Source: Methanothrix soehngenii GP6
GTDB lineage: Archaea > Halobacteriota > Methanosarcinia > Methanotrichales > Methanotrichaceae
Length of the DNA: 64,000 bases
Direction of reading: 5' to 3'
Assembly (NCBI RefSeq): GCF_000204415.1
Contig: NC_015416.1
Coordinates: forward strand, 1,550,001-1,614,000
The notes beneath the pieces are model-generated. The model did no database searches. It saw only the letters and a program-made list of their open reading frames with translations, and had not been told where the DNA came from. Positions 49,888 through 58,902 of this stretch are shown in pieces (within the stretch, counting starts at the first letter, position 1; every line of letters starts with the position of its first letter). A program made the translations under genes and the position numbers.

Positions 49888-51536
49888 AAATCGCCTTACT
49901 GCAGCTAAATCCCACCATAGGAGACCTGGCCGGAAATAAGGGTCTCATCGCCAGGGCCATTCGTCGCGCGCCGGATTTCGATTTAGCCGTCACATCCGAG
50001 CTTGCCCTTCTGGGCTATCCGCCATGCGATCTACTTCTCAATGAGGAATTTGTAGAGCGGAGCTGGCAGGCTCTGGACGAGCTGGCCGAAGAGCTGGCAG
50101 ACCTCCCTCCGGTTCTGGTGGGCCAGGCAGAGCCGAACACCTCCGCCGGGGAGCGCCCTCTTTTCAACTCTGCTGCCCTGATCCGGGATGGGAAGGTGAC
50201 AGAGACCTTTCAGAAGAGCATGCTCTCTGGTTGCGATCTATTCCACGAGGACCGCTACTTCCAGCCGGGCAAGGAGGCTCGGCTTCTGCAGATCGAGGGC
50301 CAATCACTGGGCATACTGATAGGCGAGCTTCTTTTGGGCAGCAGCGATAACGAAAGGCAGGATCGGCCCGATCCCATTGCAGAGCTTCGGGCCAAAGGCG
50401 CTGACGCTATAGTCAACCTATCCGCCTCCCCCTTCACCGCGGGAAAGCAGCTCCTTCGGGAGGCAAGGCTATCAGATCTCGCCAAAAAGCACTGCTTGCC
50501 CATCCTTTCTGTCAATCAGGTGGGCGGGAACGATGATCTGATATTCGACGGTAGAAGCTGCTTTTTTGATGCCGCAGGCCGCCTTATTGCCAGAGGACGG
50601 GGATTTGAGGAGGATATCATAGTAGCAGACCTGGATGAGCCAAAAGAGATCATAGCTGCTGACGACTTCACTTTCGAGGCGGAGATCTGGAGGGCCCTGG
50701 TCCTGGGGACGAGGGATTATGTGCATAAATGCGGCTTTTCCAGCGTCCTCCTGGGGCTTTCTGGAGGGATCGACTCCTCCCTGGTGGCAGCCATAGCCGT
50801 TCAGGCCCTGGGGCCGAATAACGTCCTGGGCGTTCTTCTGCCCTCGCCTTACACCCGCCAGAGCAGCATCGACGATGCCCTGGCCTTAGCCGCCAACCTG
50901 GGCATCAAGACTATCTCCATCCTTCTTACCGATATCATGGGCTCTTTTGAGTTGGAGCTGGCAGAGCATTTCGCTGGAAGGCCGAAGGACATCACTGAAG
51001 AGAACATCCAGGCCAGAATCCGCGCCACACTCCTCATGGCCCTGTCCAATAAGTACGGCTCCATTCTTCTGGCTACCGGGAACCGGTCAGAGCTCTCCGT
51101 GGGCTACTGCACCATCTATGGCGATATGGCCGGGGGCCTGGCAGTCATCTCCGACCTGCCCAAGACAATGGTCTACAGGATTGCGGAATGGCTCAACTCC
51201 ACCGCCAGCAAACCGGTCATTCCCCCAAGCATCATTAAGAAGCCTCCCTCGGCAGAGCTCAGGCCCGGCCAGACCGATCAGGATAGCCTGCCGCCTTATC
51301 CCCTGCTGGATGAAATCCTCAAGCGATATATCGATGAGCACCAATCCCGGGCGGATCTGCTTCGAGCCGGATTGGACGAAGTGACGGTGGACAGGGTCAT
51401 ATCCCTGGTCAAGAACGCTGAATTCAAGAGGGTTCAGGCCGCTCTCGGACTCAAGGTGATCGATAAAAGCTTTGGAGAGGGCTGGAGGATGCCTGTTGCC
51501 TGCCGGATCGGTCAGGAAAAAGCAGGACATGGGTAA
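49884..51536 (+). CDS. nadE: NAD+ synthetase with nitrilase-like domain lacking catalytic Cys
   Basis: 550 residues. The N-terminal nitrilase/glutaminase domain (~1-260) keeps the catalytic Glu (TSELALLGYPPCD) and Lys (TFQKSMLSGCDLFHEDRYF). At the nucleophile position, where ICEDxW is usual, it reads ILIGELLLG, so Cys is replaced by Gly. The C-terminal synthetase domain is intact: LLGLSGGIDSSLVAAIAVQA (P-loop), TGNRSELSVGYCTIYGD and LPKTMVYRIAEW. It should make NAD+ from deamido-NAD, ATP and free ammonia, with the amidase domain dead or structural. Methanogens usually have ammonia available. Confidence 0.88.
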   Translation: MKIALLQLNPTIGDLAGNKGLIARAIRRAPDFDLAVTSELALLGYPPCDLLLNEEFVERSWQALDELAEELADLPPVLVGQAEPNTSAGERPLFNSAALIRDGKVTETFQKSMLSGCDLFHEDRYFQPGKEARLLQIEGQSLGILIGELLLGSSDNERQDRPDPIAELRAKGADAIVNLSASPFTAGKQLLREARLSDLAKKHCLPILSVNQVGGNDDLIFDGRSCFFDAAGRLIARGRGFEEDIIVADLDEPKEIIAADDFTFEAEIWRALVLGTRDYVHKCGFSSVLLGLSGGIDSSLVAAIAVQALGPNNVLGVLLPSPYTRQSSIDDALALAANLGIKTISILLTDIMGSFELELAEHFAGRPKDITEENIQARIRATLLMALSNKYGSILLATGNRSELSVGYCTIYGDMAGGLAVISDLPKTMVYRIAEWLNSTASKPVIPPSIIKKPPSAELRPGQTDQDSLPPYPLLDEILKRYIDEHQSRADLLRAGLDEVTVDRVISLVKNAEFKRVQAALGLKVIDKSFGEGWRMPVACRIGQEKAGHG

Positions 51537-51689
51537 GGCAGGGCTCCACAGGACAGCGAGGATGGGACAAAGACCCTCGGCAGGTGAAGATAGACAATAA
51601 GCGGAACAGAGCGCTGGAGCTTTGCCGGCCAAAAGGGCATTGATATCCAAGTGATTTTAAATAGATCCAGGCTAAAGACGGTATACGCT

Positions 51690-53048
51690 ATGATGAATTG
51701 GATCGACAGGAGACGTACTCGCCGCTGGCAATCCGCTGTCCTGGCCAGCATTTTCCTGCTCGGCATATCCTCATTATTTCTTCTCCTCTCCCTCTCTCTT
51801 GGAATGGAGGAGGCATCCACGCAGGATAGCCTCACACTCAATGTCTATCTGGACCCAGCGGGAAAGGCCCTGGTTACCGGCTATGCGGATAATATCTCCG
51901 GCCTGAATTTTCTCGCCGCTTCAGAGTACCAGTATGAGAACGATACTCATCGGCTTTATGCCCTCACCGACGGCCTGACCGCAAAGACAAGCCAGGTCTG
52001 GACTTTAAACTTGGATGCAAAAGGATTATTCGAGGACTACAGGATCACCTTTTATCTGCCCGGTGATATGCGCCTGGGCCAGATCAATGCTTCTTTAGGC
52101 CTCCAGTATCATCTCTCCGCCTTCAATGATTCCCTTGTGGCGGATGTGCAGGGCTATGAGGTGCAGGATCCCTCGATATCCATTCAGTATCAGCAACCCT
52201 TGGCTGCGGGATCAGCACCCTTCTCTCTTCCGGCCATCCCTCCAGGCCTTCCTCCCGGCTATCCCGGCGCCGGTATCAGTCTCATCTTGCTCCTGGCTGG
52301 GGCATTCATTCTTGCCATAGGATCCGTTCTGGGGGTGATCCTCTGGAGGCGCAGGCTCCAATCGCTCCCTAGCCCCTCTCCTCTGGGAAATGGCACGCAG
52401 GCGAATGCAGACCCAACCATGTCCCCCGCCCTTTCTTCAACATGTGCTGTGAGCGGGGATGAATGCTCAACCAGTCCAGGCCAATCCATTGAAGAAGGCC
52501 CAAATGAGGTCAGTCCATCCGTCGTCTATGCGCCTGTGGACGCTCCCGCCAATGCTGCGGATGAAAGCCCGCCTCCCATCTCTGGCCCGTCCACCTCTCT
52601 TTCCAGTGCTTTCGCGAATGGTAGCAGCACCATATCCAGTCCACCTTCTGGCGATGAGGGCGCTACATATGAGCATGTTGCTGATATTGAGGAGTCTCGC
52701 CGGTCCGGCACGCAGCCTGATGTTGACCTAGACCAGCCCTCCGAAACGGCGGCGAACGAGCCGGGATCGGGATGGGAGGGCAAGCAGAGAATCCAGCTGA
52801 GCCGGGAGATGGAGGCGGTCATTCAGACCCTTACCCATAGAGAGCAGGCGGTCATATCAACCCTGGTCGAGCATGGGGGCAGAATGACCCAGGCTGAGAT
52901 CAGGTATGAGACAAAAACCCCTAAATCGTCTCTAACTGGCATTTTAATCTCTCTAGAGAGGAGAAAGCTGGTAACTAAGAAAGAATGGGGCAGGACAAAC
53001 ATAATAGAACTATCTGAGTGGTTTTTATCCCAAAGGGAACGTTCCTAA
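51690..53048 (+). CDS. Membrane-anchored protein with C-terminal winged HTH
   Basis: About 452 residues from ATG 51690; GTG 51651 is possible. A TM segment (WQSAVLASIFLLGISSLFLL) leads to an extracytoplasmic beta-rich domain (~40-180), a second TM segment (ISLILLLAGAFILAIGSVLG), a long Pro/Ser/Glu-rich linker (~235-370) and a wHTH (HREQAVISTLVEHGGRMTQA, LTGILISLERRKLVTKK). This COG2512-like architecture is a known archaeal layout thought to link an outside signal to transcription. Target genes unknown. Confidence 0.75.
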   Translation: MMNWIDRRRTRRWQSAVLASIFLLGISSLFLLLSLSLGMEEASTQDSLTLNVYLDPAGKALVTGYADNISGLNFLAASEYQYENDTHRLYALTDGLTAKTSQVWTLNLDAKGLFEDYRITFYLPGDMRLGQINASLGLQYHLSAFNDSLVADVQGYEVQDPSISIQYQQPLAAGSAPFSLPAIPPGLPPGYPGAGISLILLLAGAFILAIGSVLGVILWRRRLQSLPSPSPLGNGTQANADPTMSPALSSTCAVSGDECSTSPGQSIEEGPNEVSPSVVYAPVDAPANAADESPPPISGPSTSLSSAFANGSSTISSPPSGDEGATYEHVADIEESRRSGTQPDVDLDQPSETAANEPGSGWEGKQRIQLSREMEAVIQTLTHREQAVISTLVEHGGRMTQAEIRYETKTPKSSLTGILISLERRKLVTKKEWGRTNIIELSEWFLSQRERS

Positions 53049-53279
53049 TTCTTTATCACTTCTGTCTAAGGTCCACAGGCATAATTTTGTCTCCTTTTCC
53101 GATGGTTCGTTCTGCTCTTATTATTTCTATCGTTCGGCATGAGATGATGTTTGGCGGAAGAAGAATATGACTTTCTTCCCAATAACGGAGATCCAGGGAG
53201 AACTGAATCAAACAGCATTCCTGGAGATCGCTGAGAGTGGAAATCCAGTGCAATAAGAATTAAAGAGGTAGTGTGGTAG
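53049..53279. other. Intergenic stretch before a small secreted-protein gene
   Basis: No gene recognised. AGAATTAAAGAGGTAGTG at ~53256-53273 includes a GAGGT ribosome site for the ATG at 53280; a clear TATA box is not obvious. Confidence 0.35.
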
Positions 53280-53876
53280 ATGAAGTTGAACGAACTTAAT
53301 TGGAGGATGGCTCTGATTGCCCTGGCGGCATCCTGTCTGCTCATATCTGGGGCATTGTCCATGCCCATGGATCGAGGAATGGGAATGCATGCACGTGGGA
53401 TGATGATCTCCGCTCCACTCAATGTCACCTCAGAGGAGCTGGGCAACATGACCCTGGGGGAGATAAAGGAGCTGGAAAAGAGCGCTCTTAACAGCTCTTT
53501 AGAAGAGGAAATGCCCTTTTGCGGAAGGATGAATGCCATGGGCGGGGAGTGGATGGACTTCCGGGGTGCTTCGCCTGCCGGATTTTGCGGGTTTGGCATC
53601 TTGGGATGCGGCTTTACCCCTGTATCGCTTATGGATGACATCACTAGTGAGGAGCTGGGCGAGATGAGCCTCAATCAGATCCTGGATCTGTATGATCAGA
53701 AGACCGATGAGCTTGAGAGCATGACCCTCAATGAGATCCGGGATCAGTGGAAGACAAAGGTGGAGGCTCAGAACAATATGACCATAAATGAGCTGGTAGA
53801 TGAGGCCAAAGATATGCAGGCCAAAGAAGGAATCATCAACTGGGTCTCGATCCAGTACCGCCGTCTTGTGGCCTGA
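53280..53876 (+). CDS. Small secreted protein with short LxxMTLxEI repeats
   Basis: 198 residues. The signal peptide is ALIALAASCLLISGALSMPM. A Met-rich stretch follows (PMDRGMGMHARGMM), then four related helical motifs: SEELGNMTLGEIKELE, SEELGEMSLNQILDLY, ELESMTLNEIRDQW and NNMTINELVDEA. Between the first two there is a Gly/Phe/Cys segment (CGFGILGCGF). No enzyme motif. Met-rich exported segments can bind soft metals, but that is speculation here. Confidence 0.7.
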   Translation: MKLNELNWRMALIALAASCLLISGALSMPMDRGMGMHARGMMISAPLNVTSEELGNMTLGEIKELEKSALNSSLEEEMPFCGRMNAMGGEWMDFRGASPAGFCGFGILGCGFTPVSLMDDITSEELGEMSLNQILDLYDQKTDELESMTLNEIRDQWKTKVEAQNNMTINELVDEAKDMQAKEGIINWVSIQYRRLVA

Positions 53877-54003
53877 GCGTACATAACATTCGCCCCGAAA
53901 TGGTGCACGGCAGAGTCGCAATCTGCCGTTCACCCTTTTTTCTCCCCCTTGGAGATGTTTTAAATTGATTGAGTTGCAGTAGCTATTTGGCAGGCGAATC
54001 TCG

Positions 54004-54708
54004 ATGAATGAAGTTGGCAGAGGAATTCTCTATCTGGGACTGGCGGTGCTGCTGGCAGGCCTGATATCTGTTGGCCTTGCGAATGCGGTTCAGGCCGATC
54101 AGATGGAAGGATTTGACGGCGGCAATGATCAGATGAGCCCGGAGAGAAGAGGCGGCGAGGAGCTTTATCGGAATCCGGATATCCCTATGGGTCTCCCGGT
54201 TGATCTGCTATTCAGCGGCCACGGGTTTGCCATTCGGGGAAATGAGTCCCATCCCCTCCGATTGAAGGTGGAGGTTCTGCTGCCCGTGCAGCCTGAGCAG
54301 ATCCGCAAGCTTGTGGCCTCCAACAAGAGCCTGAAGGAGATCAAAGACGACATCCGGGAGAATGTGGGAGACGAGGTCCACCGGGGGAGCCTGATCTTCG
54401 ACCGGAGACTTTATGCGGCCATCAATTTCAGTTCCCTTCCCGGCTCGAACAACTCCACCCTCCTTGAGGCCGACCTGGCTGACATGAACTCCCTCTCTGC
54501 AGGCAATGATTCCGCCATTCTGGGCAGGATCAATCTCACCATATCGTCCTGCATCGAGGGCACAACTGGCCGGGGTGATCTGGAGATCGACCGCCCTCCG
54601 CATGAGGGCAGATACTTCGTCCTGCTTGACATGGAGCCTCCAAAAGAAGAGAACTGGCGCTCAAGATCGCAGGCAGAGGGGCCGGAACCGGGGAAAGAGG
54701 ACCGATGA
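54004..54708 (+). CDS. Secreted protein of unknown function
   Basis: 234 residues with an N-terminal hydrophobic signal (GILYLGLAVLLAGLISVGLA). The mature part has VKVEVLLPVQPEQIRKLVAS-like charged helices (quoted loosely) and beta segments ending PPHEGRYFVLLDMEP. No recognised domain. It converges on kae1 with the stop codons adjacent. Possibly related in role to the preceding secreted protein, but no sequence similarity is obvious. Confidence 0.7.
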   Translation: MNEVGRGILYLGLAVLLAGLISVGLANAVQADQMEGFDGGNDQMSPERRGGEELYRNPDIPMGLPVDLLFSGHGFAIRGNESHPLRLKVEVLLPVQPEQIRKLVASNKSLKEIKDDIRENVGDEVHRGSLIFDRRLYAAINFSSLPGSNNSTLLEADLADMNSLSAGNDSAILGRINLTISSCIEGTTGRGDLEIDRPPHEGRYFVLLDMEPPKEENWRSRSQAEGPEPGKEDR

Positions 54709-55683
54709 TCAGGCCCAGGAGACAAGAACCTCGTCCGTCCTGTACCCGGGCCGAACATGGGATTGGTCCAGAGGGGTAGAGATGCCGCTCTTGAGCATCA
54801 AGAGGCCGGTGTAGGCGATCATGCTGCCGTTGTCCCCCATGAACGAGCGGGGCGGTAAGAAGAACTCCGCTCCCCTCTCGTGGCACATGATTCTCATCAT
54901 CTCCCCCAGGCGGGCGTTCGCTCCCACTCCTCCCACCAGCATGGCCTCCCTCTTCTCGGCATGGGCCATGGCCCTCTCCGTCACCTCCACCAGCATGGCG
55001 AAGGCAGTCTCCTGCAGGCTATAGCAGACGTCTTCCAGATCATGCTTTCCTGCTGCCTCGGTTGCGGCGGTGGACAGGCCGGAGAAGGAGAGGTCCATGC
55101 CCTTCACAGTATAGGGGAGGGGAATGTAATTTTTCGCTTTCCGAGCCAGCTCCTCCACCTTCGGGCCGCCGGGATGGGCAAGGCCCACAGAGCGGGCGAA
55201 CTTGTCGATGGCATTTCCCACGCTGATATCCAGGGTTTCGCCGAATATCCTGTATCTTCCCTGGCGCAGGGCCAGGACCTGGGAGTTGGCGCCGCTCACG
55301 TAGATCACCGCGGGATCGCGGGCACCCGACTGCCATTTGCCTACCTCGATATGGGCGACGCAGTGGTTAACCCCCACCAGAGGAATATCAAAACGCAATG
55401 AGAGGGCCCGGGCGGCAGTGGCTACTGTGCGCAGGCAAGGCCCCAGGCCCGGTCCCTGGGAGAAGGCCACCCCCTCCAGCTTCAGTCCCCTCTGCCGAGC
55501 CTGGGCGAGGACATCTCCCACCACTGCCCTCATGTGCTCGGCATGGTGCTGTGAGGCCTCTCGAGGATGGATTCCTCCCCTGGCCGGGGTGTAAGTAGCG
55601 CTCTTCTCATAAATCGCCCCCGACTCATCCACCAGTGCGGCGCTGAGGTTCCAGGCAGTTCCTTCCAGGCCAAATATGATCAT
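54709..55683 (-). CDS. kae1: tRNA N6-adenosine threonylcarbamoyltransferase Kae1 (KEOPS)
   Basis: About 324 residues from ATG 55683 (MIIFGLEGTAWNLSAALVDE); the frame is open to ATG 55707. Family motifs: GGIHPREASQHHAEHM (metal-binding His pair), AFSQGPGLGPCLR, GVNHCVAHIEVG, YVSGANSQVL and VGGVGANARL. Transfers the threonylcarbamoyl group to A37 of ANN-decoding tRNAs with KEOPS partners. There is no fused Bud32 kinase, unlike in several euryarchaea. It follows purD by a few bases. Confidence 0.93.
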   Translation of the reverse strand: MIIFGLEGTAWNLSAALVDESGAIYEKSATYTPARGGIHPREASQHHAEHMRAVVGDVLAQARQRGLKLEGVAFSQGPGLGPCLRTVATAARALSLRFDIPLVGVNHCVAHIEVGKWQSGARDPAVIYVSGANSQVLALRQGRYRIFGETLDISVGNAIDKFARSVGLAHPGGPKVEELARKAKNYIPLPYTVKGMDLSFSGLSTAATEAAGKHDLEDVCYSLQETAFAMLVEVTERAMAHAEKREAMLVGGVGANARLGEMMRIMCHERGAEFFLPPRSFMGDNGSMIAYTGLLMLKSGISTPLDQSHVRPGYRTDEVLVSWA

Positions 55684-55707
55684 TCTCGATCTTGCTCCTC
55701 GATCCAT

Positions 55708-57135
55708 TCAGATATATCTCAGGCCGATGTCCTTTCGGTAGCGCATTCCGTTGAACCGGACCCGTTTGATGTTCTCATATGCTTTTGCCCTGGCCTCGGC
55801 CAGGCTCTTGCCCCGGGCTACCAGGGTGAAGACCCGGCCGCCGGTGGTGTACAGCCTCCTGTTGCCCGCCGAGTCGGTGCCCCAGGCGGTTCCATTGTGA
55901 TAGACTATGACCTCCGGGTCCACCCTCTCCAGGCCATTGATGGGCATATTGGTGTAGTGCTCGCCCGGATAACCGGGCCTCTCCGGGCCGGTTGATGAGA
56001 GGGGCTTGATCGCCCGGCCGGATATGGCGCATATGCCCAGGCAGAAGTCGTCTGACCATTGCAAAGGAAGCTCATCCAGCCTTCCATCCATCACTGCCAT
56101 GGAAAGCTGGTAGAAGTCCGTCTGGAGCCTGGGAAGTATCACCTCTGCCTCTGGGTCTCCCAGCCTGACATTGATCTCGAGGACTGCTGGCTCCCGATCC
56201 TCAGAGATCATCAGGCCGAAGTAGATCACTCCCCTGTACTCCTGGCCGGAGCTCTCTTTGAAGCCGCGCACCGTGGGGAGAGCGATCTTTTTCATTATCC
56301 TCTCCGTCAGCTCCTCGTCCAGCCAGGGGTGAGGGGAGAAGCCTCCCATGCCACCGGTGTTTGGGTTGTTGTCCTGGTTGGGATTACCTGCCAGCTTGTT
56401 GAAGAGGCGGATGGCCACACTCTCATCCGGAGAGAAGGCCTGCTTGTAGTCCAGTGCTGATTGCATCGCCTGGACGGTGTGGCCGTCGCTCAGGGCGAAG
56501 AACATCAGCTCTCTGCCCTCCAGCCGATCTTCGATCTCTATCCGATCTCCTGCCTCGCCAAAGAGCCTGGGGCTTACCATGATGCGCTCGATAGCGGATG
56601 CGGCTTCCTCCGGGGTAGCGCAGACGATGGATCCCTTTCCCGCCGCCAGGCCGTCCGCCTTGACCACCAATCCTCTTCCCGGCTCCTCGGAGCAGCGCTG
56701 CTGAACGTACTCTTTTGCCTCCTGGGGATCGCTGAAGTTCTGGCAGGGTGGGACCGGAACACGGAGCTTTTTGAGGAGATCCTTGGTCTGGCATTTGCTG
56801 TTCTCGAGCACTGCTGCCTCTCTCTTCGGCCCCAGGATCCTCTGGCCGTCCTCCTGAAATATATCGACGATTCCCTCGGATAGATAGCCTTCTGGACCCA
56901 CGAAGGTGAGATCGATTCTCTCTTTTTTCACAAAAGCGAGCAGCTCGCTGATGCTCCTGGGCACTTTACCCTCGATCGCCGCCAGGCGACACTTATCCAT
57001 CATCTCGCTGCCCGCATTGCCTGGGGCCACATAGACCCTCTCCACCGACCCACTCCGGGCAAAGGCATGGGCTATGGCATTTCCTCTGCCTCCCGCATCC
57101 ACTACCAGAACTCTATTGCCGGACATCAGATTCAT
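55708..57135 (-). CDS. purD: Phosphoribosylamine-glycine ligase (GAR synthetase)
   Basis: 475 residues, somewhat longer than bacterial PurD. N-terminal VLVVDAGGRGNAIAHAFARS, ATP-grasp motifs VVKADGLAAGKGSIV and FFALSDGHTVQAM, the nucleotide signature NTGGMGGFSPHPWL and metal-binding EINVRLGDPEAEVILPRL. Second step of purine biosynthesis. ATG 57126 (MSGNRVLVV) is an alternative start. It shares an operon with kae1 and is divergent from glnA. Confidence 0.93.
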   Translation of the reverse strand: MNLMSGNRVLVVDAGGRGNAIAHAFARSGSVERVYVAPGNAGSEMMDKCRLAAIEGKVPRSISELLAFVKKERIDLTFVGPEGYLSEGIVDIFQEDGQRILGPKREAAVLENSKCQTKDLLKKLRVPVPPCQNFSDPQEAKEYVQQRCSEEPGRGLVVKADGLAAGKGSIVCATPEEAASAIERIMVSPRLFGEAGDRIEIEDRLEGRELMFFALSDGHTVQAMQSALDYKQAFSPDESVAIRLFNKLAGNPNQDNNPNTGGMGGFSPHPWLDEELTERIMKKIALPTVRGFKESSGQEYRGVIYFGLMISEDREPAVLEINVRLGDPEAEVILPRLQTDFYQLSMAVMDGRLDELPLQWSDDFCLGICAISGRAIKPLSSTGPERPGYPGEHYTNMPINGLERVDPEVIVYHNGTAWGTDSAGNRRLYTTGGRVFTLVARGKSLAEARAKAYENIKRVRFNGMRYRKDIGLRYI

Positions 57136-57181
57136 TTGAGGATTTTAACCCTAAATAAGCATATTTGCCTCTATAGTTAGC

Positions 57182-57293
57182 TATTTAAAACACCAGGTTG
57201 AGGCAGAGGCAATAGTCCCGTATCTTCATTGATGCCCAGGTACGGCTCTGGCCCTACCTCCGCAAGTTCCTGCAGGTTGCAGGATGACTTGCG
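57182..57293 (+). promoter_or_regulatory. glnA promoter and leader hairpin
   Basis: TATTTAAAAC (57182-57191) is a TATA candidate, implying a ~105-base leader. In the leader CGCAAGT (57261-57267) pairs with ACTTGCG (57287-57293), and inside it CCTGCA pairs with TGCAGG across a GGT loop. The ribosome site AGGAG lies downstream at ~57302. No clear GGAA-N6-TTCC NrpR operator is seen, so the hairpin is the main regulatory candidate. Confidence 0.5.
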
Positions 57294-57317
57294 CCTCGCG
57301 CAGGAGATGATAACCGA

Positions 57318-58643
57318 ATGTATTCCCAAGAGCAGATGCTTAAGATCATTCAGGAGAAGAACGTTGAGTTCCTCCGGTTGCAGTTCACAGACATATCGGG
57401 AATAGTGAAGAATGTCGCCATTCCCGCCACCCAGATGGGAAAGGCTTTGAAGAGCGGCATCTCCTTTGATGGGTCATCCATCGAGGGCTTCGCCAGAATT
57501 CAGGAGTCGGATATGGTTCTCCGGCCCGATCTCTCCACGTTCAGCCTCTTGCCCTGGAGCACCAAGGACGATGTCAATGAGGCTCGATTGATCTGCGATG
57601 TCCATCTTCCCAATGGACTGCCTTTCGAGGGTGCTCCTCGCCGGGTGCTGTACCGTCAGCTGGAGCGGGCGAAGGAGATGGGATTCAAGATGAACGTCGG
57701 CCCGGAGCTGGAGTTTTTCCTATTTGAAAAGGGAAATGGCGGCTCTGCTACCACTCCACACGACTTTGGGGGCTACTTCGACCTCGGCCCGGTGGACCTG
57801 GCAGAGGATGTGCGCCGGGAGATAACCAGGGCTCTGATCAAGATGGGCTTCACCATCGAGGCCTCTCATCACGAGGTTGCCCGGGGCCAGCATGAGATAG
57901 ACTTCGTCTATGACGATGCGATCAAGAATGCCGATAAGGTGGTCACATTCAAGTACGTCACCAAGACCATTGCCATGCGCCAGGGCTTGAGGGCGACATT
58001 CATGCCCAAGCCGGTTTACGGCGCAGCAGGCAGCGGAATGCATGTCAACATCTCCCTATTCCGGGGCCTGGAGAATGCTTTTTATGATCCCGAGACTCCA
58101 TTGAACATCAGCGATCTGGCCAGGTTCTTCGTGGGCGGCCTGATAGAGCATGCCAGCGCTATTACCGCCATCGCCAATCCCCTGATCAACTCCTATAAGC
58201 GGCTGGTATCCGGGTTCGAGGCTCCCGTCTATATAACCTGGTCCGGGCCGAACCGCTCCTCGCTTATTCGCATCCCCTCAGGCCGGGGCCTATCCACCCG
58301 CCTGGAGTTCCGATCCCCTGATACCAGCTGCAATCCCTATCTGACATTCGCCGTCATCCTGGCAGCAGGCCTTGACGGAATAAAAAGAGGCATTGATCCC
58401 GGCGATCCCGTGGATTTGAATGTGTACCATCTCACAGCAGCAGAACGAAAATCCCTGGGAATCCAGACACTGCCCTCCAACCTGAAGGAGGCTCTTGACC
58501 ACCTGGAGGGAGATAAAGTGATACGCGAGGCCCTGGGCGAGCATGTCTATGAGAACGTCATGCGATTGGGCATGCTGGAATGGGAGGAGTATAATAAATT
58601 CGTCCATCCCTGGGAGATCGACAGATACATCAATACCTATTGA
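57318..58643 (+). CDS. glnA: Glutamine synthetase, type I
   Basis: 441 residues. FTDISGIVKNVAIPA and ISFDGSSIEGFARIQESDM at the N-terminus, MNVGPELEFFLF for metal-binding Glu, HHEVARGQHEIDF, GSGMHVNISLF for substrate, LINSYKRLVSGFEAPVYITW, and NRSSLIRIP for ATP. Assimilates ammonia into glutamine. Length fits the GSI-alpha type. Monocistronic with the structured leader described separately. Confidence 0.95.
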   Translation: MYSQEQMLKIIQEKNVEFLRLQFTDISGIVKNVAIPATQMGKALKSGISFDGSSIEGFARIQESDMVLRPDLSTFSLLPWSTKDDVNEARLICDVHLPNGLPFEGAPRRVLYRQLERAKEMGFKMNVGPELEFFLFEKGNGGSATTPHDFGGYFDLGPVDLAEDVRREITRALIKMGFTIEASHHEVARGQHEIDFVYDDAIKNADKVVTFKYVTKTIAMRQGLRATFMPKPVYGAAGSGMHVNISLFRGLENAFYDPETPLNISDLARFFVGGLIEHASAITAIANPLINSYKRLVSGFEAPVYITWSGPNRSSLIRIPSGRGLSTRLEFRSPDTSCNPYLTFAVILAAGLDGIKRGIDPGDPVDLNVYHLTAAERKSLGIQTLPSNLKEALDHLEGDKVIREALGEHVYENVMRLGMLEWEEYNKFVHPWEIDRYINTY

Positions 58644-58818
58644 GTGAATTTTGGGCATTGATTTTTTGCCCGCTCATTTTTCTGGCGTTTTATATGGCCC
58701 TGCCAGAAGCTTTTAGCAGATTTTTCTTGAAAAAAGCATTATGCAGATCTGGCACAGAGCCCCTCATGTCGCTGCTTCATCCGAAACGTATATATCTAGC
58801 ATCATCATTATGGGGTCC
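58644..58818 (+). promoter_or_regulatory. glnA-tRNA gap with tRNA-Lys promoter
   Basis: T-rich stretches follow the glnA stop (TTGATTTTTTGCCC, CATTTTTCTGG) and may end transcription. CGAAACGTATATATC (58782-58796) is a TATA box ~25 bases before the tRNA 5' end region. A 62-codon frame here is not credible as a gene. Confidence 0.55.
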
Positions 58819-58892
58819 GGGCCGGTAGCTTAGTCAGGCAGAGCGAAAGGCTCTTAACCTTTAGGTCGGGGGTTCAAATCCCTCTCGGCCCG
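58819..58892 (+). tRNA. tRNA-Lys(CTT)
   Basis: 74 bases folding as a cloverleaf: acceptor GGGCCGG with TCGGCCC (one G-U), discriminator G, D arm with AGCTTAGTCAGGCAGAGC, anticodon stem AAAGG/CCTTT with loop CTCTTAA (anticodon CTT), T arm GGGGG-TTCAAAT-CCCTC. No encoded CCA. Intronless. The next tRNA starts 10 bases later, so they may be co-transcribed. Confidence 0.95.
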
Positions 58893-58902
58893 CTTTAAAA
58901 CC

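Noticed and set aside
58640-58828. 62-codon frame after glnA
   Set aside because: Overlaps the tRNA-Lys promoter and the tRNA itself; hydrophobicity arises from T-rich sequence.
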